From: a virus
Reading direction: 5' to 3' (one strand)
Length of the DNA: 45,154 nt
IMG/VR virus record: IMGVR_UViG_3300009593_000032
Location: 1 to 45,154 of that record
The translations under genes were made by a program, and so were the position numbers. This document shows, piece after piece, positions 40,175 to 45,154 of the stretch. Below the pieces are notes generated by a model. That model searched no databases and was not told where the DNA came from. It worked only from the letters and a program-made list of their open reading frames with translations. Each line of letters starts with the position of its first letter. The first letter of the stretch is position 1.

Positions 40175-40401
40175 TACGCTTTCTCCAATTCAATTTTATA
40201 CCATTCACTTTTAATCTTTATATACTGATATACCTTACCAGAAGTTTCTACTAGCCTTACATCGCCGCTAATACCTTGAGAGCTATCAGGTGGAGTAAGT
40301 TCTATTTTTTTATGGGAAGACATTTGATGTCTTACCTCTCTTTTGTCCATATCCATTTCATCTTGCATATCTGCTATTGCTTCTAGTAGCTTCCTATTCA
40401 T
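40174..40401 (-). CDS. 75-residue small structural protein
   Basis: N-terminal helix (KLLEAIADMQDEMDMDK) followed by a beta pattern ending GKVYQYIKIKSEWYKIEL, the G-x-x-Y-x-K-x-x-x-x-W-Y pattern of short phage appendage domains. It overlaps the tail protein stop by four bases and the next start as TAATG. Probably a minor tail protein. Confidence 0.5.
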   Translation of the reverse strand: MNRKLLEAIADMQDEMDMDKREVRHQMSSHKKIELTPPDSSQGISGDVRLVETSGKVYQYIKIKSEWYKIELEKA

Positions 40402-43256
40402 TTCACGCTCTTTTCTCTAAAAATTATTTGTATATCGTTTATTTCAAAGTCAGTAGCTACATCAGAACCAGACATTCGCAATCCAAAACTTTTTACAGAA
40501 TTAAATGATTTTTTATCAATAAATTCTGTCTTTGCTTCTCTAATATTAATGTGAAGTGTTTTAAATGAAGTTTCTGCATCACCTTCTAATGTAGCTAAAA
40601 TTTCTTCTTGGCCATCTTCTCTATAGCCATATAAAGTAACTCCGTCACCGTTTTTATAGCTTAAATATACGCTTATAATCTTTTTATCGACACTTGGCTT
40701 GCCAAAAGTAAATTCCTTCGTTTTAAGGGCCATTTCATCGATTGTAGAGGTATTCAGAAGCTTGTTAGGAGCACTATTGAAGTATCTAAACTTGTAATTA
40801 GTAGAATCTTTAGATATCCAACTTACTTTTCCATCATTTGTAACAATTAAATTTGTAGTATTTAAGGCTGGAATACGTTTACTGCCATAAGACCATGCTC
40901 CAGATTTTAAATCATATAATAAAACTTTTTGTTTATCTGCTGAAGCTGAATTGCTTTGACCAGATGCATGAGTAATCATTAGCATTTTTTCTTCAGGTAA
41001 AAAACTTATAATAGCATTATCATTGTAATAATTAGTTTTCCAGTCTTTAAGGCGAGGTTCACCTTTTTGATCAAGCAATAATTCTTTAACATTTTTTCCG
41101 TTAGTAAGATAAATTCCATTCTTATTGAACCATGCAATAAAACCTTCTCCCTTTATAGCGTGATGTTTATTTTCTATACCTCTAAACTCTAAAGTACGTT
41201 CTAAGTATTCTATATCTCTCGTAACGTTTATAACGTAAAGCGTTTTCTTTTTAAATTCATACAATCTTCCATTTAAAGACTCTAACTTAATAATATCTTC
41301 ACCGTCATTTACCTCTACATCAATGCGATTGTCATATGTAAAATAGTCAAATTGATTTACTACTGACTTAAATACTGTATCATTAGAGTGTTTAATAGCA
41401 CCAGTAATAGGGTCTTTATATGCTACGTTTCCAATAAATAGTCTTCTATTCAATAATGTAGATGTTTTATAATACGTTTTTTCTTGACCAAAAATATTTT
41501 CATCACGTTCAATAGCAACTTCTGAAACTGGAGGTTTTTTAAAATAAGAATCTTTTCCAAGCCAGATTCCACCCGATAAATTTGTATCAAGATTATAACT
41601 GTCAGTAGCTCCAACCATTGAATTAGGCCAAAAATAAATATTATTATTTCCAATCAAGTTATTATGCCCAAATGAATCCCAATTATCTGAATTGCTAAAT
41701 CGAATACCATTTCTATAGTCTATTTCAAATAATAAATACTTAGGAACTGTATCTAATGCAATTCCTTGCTCTATACTGCTTGCTTCAGCAATAGACTCTC
41801 TATAAAATACTTTAATTCCTTTCACTCTATCATTGTTAGATATTCTACCCCATATCTGTAAGAATAGTTTTTTATCTGCAGCTGCACTTTCCATTTCTCC
41901 TATATATTCTAATTTAGACTCTTGGTTATCTAAATAAGTTAATTGTTGATATAGATATAGCTTCGTATCAGTAGTATCAAACCACTTACCAGTACCTGAA
42001 TTTGCAGTTGTATCTCCTGGATACATATAGAAATTTATTTTACCATAATTATCACTAGAATCAGGAATATTAGCTACAGGTAAACGTAATATTTTTCCTG
42101 TACTTGTATTATAGTTGAGATAGTTAATAGTTGCATTTGCTGCTAAAGTTGAATCTATTGCTGGAGAAACAGATAGTGTTGAAGTGTTGCTAGATTCGTC
42201 TATTGCACTTATTGTAAATGTTTTTACTGTACTATCTGTGTCTGTTATTTGAATTGTAGAACCTATTGAAAAATATCGTGACAAATCCGATGAAGAATAT
42301 CCACCAACAGAACTAGTAACTACAATATTAGTACCAGAATTGACCTGAGTAACTACATGGAAAGTAGAGTCGTCAATTAATGTTAATGAAGTTCCTCCAA
42401 TTTTAGGCAATGTAGCTATACCTGAAGGTCTAGGTATATACTCAAAAGCGTCTAGGCGAGAATATAAGTAAGAATTTTGAGTTTTCCATCCTGATATACT
42501 TTTAATTAAGGCTCCAGCATAATTATTTCCTAAATTTTTTATCTCATTTATATATCCAAACCATTTAGGTCTCTCTGATGCCCCATCTTTTAATATACTT
42601 GTACCTTGAGGAATTGAGCTTAGTGGATTTGTGCTTAAATAACCTCGAACAACTGTTAAAGAGTTATTAAAAATATTCATACTATCTATGTACATTTTTT
42701 CAGTGTTTCCACTTACTGTCACAGATATAACTTCTCCAGTACTAAATGACATTAGTACAAAACCATTTACAATTATAGTGCTTGTTGTTGTGTCACTTAT
42801 AGCCGTTACAACATCAACCCCAGAATCTATAAAAGAATCTTGAGGGTCAGTTGGCGTAACTCTTACTACTCCATCCACCATATTTACTTCTAATTCTTGT
42901 GCGGTTGTTCCATAATCAATAGTAGCATCTTGATTGGTAGCAGCTAAATCATAAACAGACAGCCGTGTATTTGCTCTATCATTAATTAATAATAGCTCTC
43001 TATTAGATAAAGAACCGTCAAGAACACGTCTATCAGTATTCATATGCCAAAGATCAGTTCCTTGCTGTATATCGGTAGAACTAGTTAAAGGTGTTATACC
43101 GTGTTCATATCCAGCACCCATTACGCCTAGCTTACCAGGAATATCAATAGCAAAAGTATCCAAAGATTGAAATTCAATATCCGAAATATCTCTCGAATTT
43201 GTCTTGTCGTTCAATCCTCCACTATAACTACTTAGATTTAGTATTGCTTTTGCCAC
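40398..43256 (-). CDS. Large tail nozzle / tail tubular-like protein, GTG start
   Basis: 952 residues from GTG at 43254-43256, with AGGGAAG upstream. The N-terminus LNLSSYSGGLNDKTNSRDI...LGVMGAG follows the GGLNxKxxxRDIxDxE pattern of podovirus tail nozzle/stabilisation proteins (P22 gp10 and T7 gp12-like). The remainder is beta-rich, with S/T-rich segments 110-400 and a beta-propeller-like C-terminal half (e.g. IIKLESLNGRLYEFKKKTLY). No hydrophobic segment. It overlaps the small upstream gene. Role: closing the tail or joining head and fibres. Confidence 0.55.
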   Translation of the reverse strand: MAKAILNLSSYSGGLNDKTNSRDISDIEFQSLDTFAIDIPGKLGVMGAGYEHGITPLTSSTDIQQGTDLWHMNTDRRVLDGSLSNRELLLINDRANTRLSVYDLAATNQDATIDYGTTAQELEVNMVDGVVRVTPTDPQDSFIDSGVDVVTAISDTTTSTIIVNGFVLMSFSTGEVISVTVSGNTEKMYIDSMNIFNNSLTVVRGYLSTNPLSSIPQGTSILKDGASERPKWFGYINEIKNLGNNYAGALIKSISGWKTQNSYLYSRLDAFEYIPRPSGIATLPKIGGTSLTLIDDSTFHVVTQVNSGTNIVVTSSVGGYSSSDLSRYFSIGSTIQITDTDSTVKTFTISAIDESSNTSTLSVSPAIDSTLAANATINYLNYNTSTGKILRLPVANIPDSSDNYGKINFYMYPGDTTANSGTGKWFDTTDTKLYLYQQLTYLDNQESKLEYIGEMESAAADKKLFLQIWGRISNNDRVKGIKVFYRESIAEASSIEQGIALDTVPKYLLFEIDYRNGIRFSNSDNWDSFGHNNLIGNNNIYFWPNSMVGATDSYNLDTNLSGGIWLGKDSYFKKPPVSEVAIERDENIFGQEKTYYKTSTLLNRRLFIGNVAYKDPITGAIKHSNDTVFKSVVNQFDYFTYDNRIDVEVNDGEDIIKLESLNGRLYEFKKKTLYVINVTRDIEYLERTLEFRGIENKHHAIKGEGFIAWFNKNGIYLTNGKNVKELLLDQKGEPRLKDWKTNYYNDNAIISFLPEEKMLMITHASGQSNSASADKQKVLLYDLKSGAWSYGSKRIPALNTTNLIVTNDGKVSWISKDSTNYKFRYFNSAPNKLLNTSTIDEMALKTKEFTFGKPSVDKKIISVYLSYKNGDGVTLYGYREDGQEEILATLEGDAETSFKTLHINIREAKTEFIDKKSFNSVKSFGLRMSGSDVATDFEINDIQIIFREKSVK

Positions 43257-43368
43257 CAGACTTCCCTTTTGTTTTTTTAGTCTTTGTATTTTTTAATCTT
43301 CTAATGTCATTATCATCGACATCTTCTTTCCATTTTCCACCAATGCTAGTACTATAAACTGTTCCCAT
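43228..43368 (-). CDS. 46-residue lysine-rich protein
   Basis: ATG at 43366-43368 lies inside the end of the phosphoesterase gene; the stop lies inside the start of the tail gene. The N-terminal half is polar (MGTVYSTSIGGKWKEDVDDN), and the C-terminal half is lysine- and serine-rich (KTKKTKGKSGGKS). It bridges two genes with overlaps on both sides, which supports reality. Similar tiny basic proteins occur in phage tail clusters; function unknown. Confidence 0.5.
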   Translation of the reverse strand: MGTVYSTSIGGKWKEDVDDNDIRRLKNTKTKKTKGKSGGKSNTKSK

Positions 43369-44122
43369 CTATTATTTCCCCCCAAACACTAGTTTTACCG
43401 TCTATTATTTCTACGGTTTCTACTTTAAATTCTCCGTTGTCATACCAATCAACAATAGCAAATGCGTGACCCCAGTTATGTAATCTTCCTTTTAGCCACT
43501 TATTGCTTTCATGGGACATATCTTTCAAGCATCCCATAGACCAAGCTCCAATATTACTATTAAGCTTTGTCATAGTATGTCTTTGAATGTCATGTACGTG
43601 TCCATACATTACATTCTCTCCATATGTCTCTAAATGCTTTTTTGCATGATACGTAGTTGCAAACGCACCATGAAAGAATACCAACTTACCTACTTGGATT
43701 GGTAAGTTGTATTCTGTGTATTCGTACCCTCTCTCTTTGATTTTACATGCTTTAAAAAAATTATAATCACTGAGATAAGGATACTTATTAGCAAAATTAT
43801 CCAACCAGAGATCGTGGTTACCTTGGAGTAAATACTTTTCTTTACATCCGATTTCTTCCAAAATTTCATCCCACTCATCTAATCCTTCATTTACTAATCT
43901 TATATCTTCGTCTACTATAGGAAGTTGAAACTCTAAAGGTGGTAACTTCTTATCTTTATACCTCCAAGCCGATACAGACTCCCACTCTCCGACATCACCT
44001 AAGTTTACAAAAACTGTAGGTTTTATCTTTAGTATTGCCTTCTTAACACATTCAACAGCAGCTCTATCTTCTAAGGGATAATGCTGGTCTGGTATTACTA
44101 CTCCACGTTTTTTAAGTTTCAA
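43352..44122 (-). CDS. Calcineurin-like metallophosphoesterase
   Basis: 256 residues with the full two-metal motif set: PDQH (11-14, D12 and H14), LGDVGEW (41-47, D43), GNHD (101-104), FFHGAF (149-154, H151) and YGHVHD (173-178). The usual GDxxD reads GDVGE, an E replacing a metal-binding residue region, which is tolerated in some family members. It hydrolyses a phosphoester; substrate (nucleotide, RNA end, cyclic nucleotide or DNA) cannot be told. Placed in a tail-gene cluster rather than with replication genes. Confidence 0.85.
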   Translation of the reverse strand: MKLKKRGVVIPDQHYPLEDRAAVECVKKAILKIKPTVFVNLGDVGEWESVSAWRYKDKKLPPLEFQLPIVDEDIRLVNEGLDEWDEILEEIGCKEKYLLQGNHDLWLDNFANKYPYLSDYNFFKACKIKERGYEYTEYNLPIQVGKLVFFHGAFATTYHAKKHLETYGENVMYGHVHDIQRHTMTKLNSNIGAWSMGCLKDMSHESNKWLKGRLHNWGHAFAIVDWYDNGEFKVETVEIIDGKTSVWGEIIDGNSL

Positions 44123-44145
44123 AGAAACCTCCTATTATTGATTAA

Positions 44146-44298
44146 CTATGCTAATGCTTTTTTAATCTCTGCAAAAAGCTTATCATCTAATTTATTTGAA
44201 GACTTAGTAACTAAGTGCTCTCCTAAATGTAATACAATAGCTTTTAGTAACTTTTCAGTTCCTAGTTTTGCAAGTAATTTACCTAATATCGGTCCCAT
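44146..44298 (-). CDS. 50-residue amphipathic protein
   Basis: ATG at 44296-44298 behind AAAGGAG. It opens MGPILGKLLAKLGTEKLLKA and is one long amphipathic helix with a hydrophobic face, ending FAEIKKALA. It could lie on a membrane, as small holin-like or tail peptides do, but it has no full transmembrane span. Two bases separate it from the coiled-coil gene upstream. Function open. Confidence 0.55.
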   Translation of the reverse strand: MGPILGKLLAKLGTEKLLKAIVLHLGEHLVTKSSNKLDDKLFAEIKKALA

Positions 44299-44300
44299 TG

Positions 44301-44504
44301 TTACTCCTTTGTTGGTTCACATGATTCTTCGCACGCTTCTAGGCCTTTCATATATCCTTGATGCTCAATAATCATTTGTTTTATTTCGGCTAATCTTCCA
44401 TTAGCACTTTCAAGCTCTTTAACAAGTTCGTTATGTTGTTCTACCATAGAGTTCATTTTTTCCATAGCTTCTTGTTTTAAGTCTACTTTCTTTTCTTTTG
44501 CCAT
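44301..44504 (-). CDS. Small coiled-coil protein
   Basis: 67 residues, predicted coiled coil over most of its length (KQEAMEKMNSMVEQHNELVK; LESANGRLAEIKQ), ending in EACEESCEP with two cysteines. An AGGAG precedes the start. The small cysteine tail could form disulphides if exported, but no signal peptide is present. Unknown role among late genes. Confidence 0.5.
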   Translation of the reverse strand: MAKEKKVDLKQEAMEKMNSMVEQHNELVKELESANGRLAEIKQMIIEHQGYMKGLEACEESCEPTKE

Positions 44505-44527
44505 TTTACTGGTCTCCTGTTTTGTTA

Positions 44528-44671
44528 TTAAGTTCCCTGTCCCCTACTTCTCTTCTTGTAATATTTAGTACTACATTTAGTTCCGTATTTTGTATTGTTG
44601 GACATTCCTTGACGTGTTTTCTTCTTCCCATTAGTGTGTTTAACATTTCCTGTTCCAAATACTTTACGCAT
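44528..44671 (-). CDS. 47-residue strongly basic protein
   Basis: Frame from ATG 44669-44671 to TAA 44528-44530. Begins MRKVFGTGNVKHTNGKKKTR and ends KRSRGQGT, with many K and R. Seventeen bases follow the preceding stop; no good ribosome site. I recall short basic proteins of this type in marine phages; nucleic-acid binding is plausible but unproven. Confidence 0.5.
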   Translation of the reverse strand: MRKVFGTGNVKHTNGKKKTRQGMSNNTKYGTKCSTKYYKKRSRGQGT

Positions 44672-44688
44672 GATGCCAAAGATACAAC

Positions 44689-45069
44689 TTATCTAACTTC
44701 CTTCCTAATGCTTTCTAAAATATCTTCCTGATTAAATTTCATACTAATACCAGGTTCAAATCTTTTAACCTCTTCACCATTTCTCAATACTATTATAGTA
44801 GGCACTACACTAATTTCCCATTCTTTAACAATAACAGCACCGATATTTTTATTTTCAATATCTATTTCTGCTATATAACATAGTTTACTTAGTTCTTGGA
44901 TATCTACTCTATTTCCATAATTCCAAGATGCATTGACCTGAACTACTGCACAGTTTTGCACATTTAACAACTGCACATCTTGAAAACTATCCAAAGAGAT
45001 AGATTGAGAGTATAGCGAGGATGTAAATAATCCAAGCCCCAATACTAACGATTTTATATATTTTACCAT
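44689..45069 (-). CDS. Exported thioredoxin-fold protein lacking the CxxC pair
   Basis: 126 residues. A signal peptide is clear (VKYIKSLVLGLGLFTSSLYS, cut near residue 21). The following domain aligns with thioredoxin: VVQVNASWNYGNR takes the place of the WCxxC active site, ISVVPTIIVLRNGEEVKRFEPG contains the conserved cis-proline (VVPT) and the last two strands. The catalytic cysteines are absent; remaining Cys are outside the site. So it is probably a binding or chaperone-like fold in the periplasm, not a reductase. It starts a late small-gene run. Confidence 0.65.
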   Translation of the reverse strand: MVKYIKSLVLGLGLFTSSLYSQSISLDSFQDVQLLNVQNCAVVQVNASWNYGNRVDIQELSKLCYIAEIDIENKNIGAVIVKEWEISVVPTIIVLRNGEEVKRFEPGISMKFNQEDILESIRKEVR

Positions 45070-45077
45070 TTCTCACC

Positions 45078-45154
45078 TTATTTGTTGTTCATGTTTAGTA
45101 GAGTTTGATTAATGCTTTTGGTATCTTCTTTAATATCATCTACCTTTTCTTCAA
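45078..45154 (-). CDS. C-terminal fragment of a gene cut by the right edge
   Basis: About 25 codons end in TAA at 45078-45080. The visible part EEKVDDIKEDTKSINQTLLN is helical and coiled-coil-like. The start and identity are outside the window. It ends eight bases before the thioredoxin-like gene. Confidence 0.5.
   Translation of the reverse strand, partial: EEKVDDIKEDTKSINQTLLNMNNK

Noticed and set aside
1-45154. Circular closure of the window
   Set aside because: Joining the partial minus-strand frames at the two edges gives an immediate stop (GGT TGA), so the edges do not continue one gene seamlessly. A missing segment or a cut window is more likely.

Overview
This window is most of a lytic-type tailed phage genome (Caudoviricetes, podovirus-like gene content) or a long phage contig. 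It is AT-rich, densely packed and has strong AAAGGAG-type Shine-Dalgarno sites. It carries terminase, portal, capsid, a tail nozzle candidate, ejection proteins and a replication module. I see no integrase, transposon, rRNA, CRISPR array or canonical tRNA. The host cannot be fixed from the sequence. Low G+C, good Shine-Dalgarno sites and a lipobox signal fit a low-GC bacterium, and the fibre and connector genes resemble marine phages as I remember them (inference). Both ends cut through genes, so the window is not a closed genome.

Layout. (1) 1-10.83 kb, minus strand: read from right to left, two small leader genes, a palindrome-rich operator-like spacer, a probable small terminase subunit, TerL, portal, scaffold, major capsid protein, connector genes and fibre-type genes. 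A sigma70-like promoter lies just upstream of the portal. (2) 10.83-11.19 kb: divergent control region with a good plus-strand promoter. (3) 11.19-25.4 kb, plus strand: an early/middle block of about 30 mostly tiny acidic or zinc-ribbon genes, ending in a replication cassette (ERF-like annealing protein, SSB, winged-helix candidate, AEP primase-DnaB-like helicase fusion, Hjc-like nuclease). Its spacers are unusual: most hold a long perfect stem enclosing smaller hairpins, and one 0.8-kb gene-free stretch looks like a large structured RNA. (4) 25.65-45.15 kb, minus strand: read from right to left, a thioredoxin-like exported protein, small basic and coiled-coil proteins, a metallophosphoesterase, a large tail protein, a virion lysozyme candidate, small ejection-type proteins, a giant 3173-residue protein and a 745-residue partner.

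The most notable gene is the 3173-residue protein. It sits among the ejection genes yet contains an RNA polymerase catalytic loop (ADYDGDAVAIY) with an upstream RxP element, as in the beta-prime double-psi barrel and in single-chain phage polymerases (YonO and crAss-like gp66). The simplest model is a virion-packaged polymerase that enters with the DNA and transcribes the plus-strand block first. The logic matches phage N4, but the enzyme family is unrelated. The structured plus-strand spacers could then be its promoters, terminators or processing sites, or independent noncoding RNAs.
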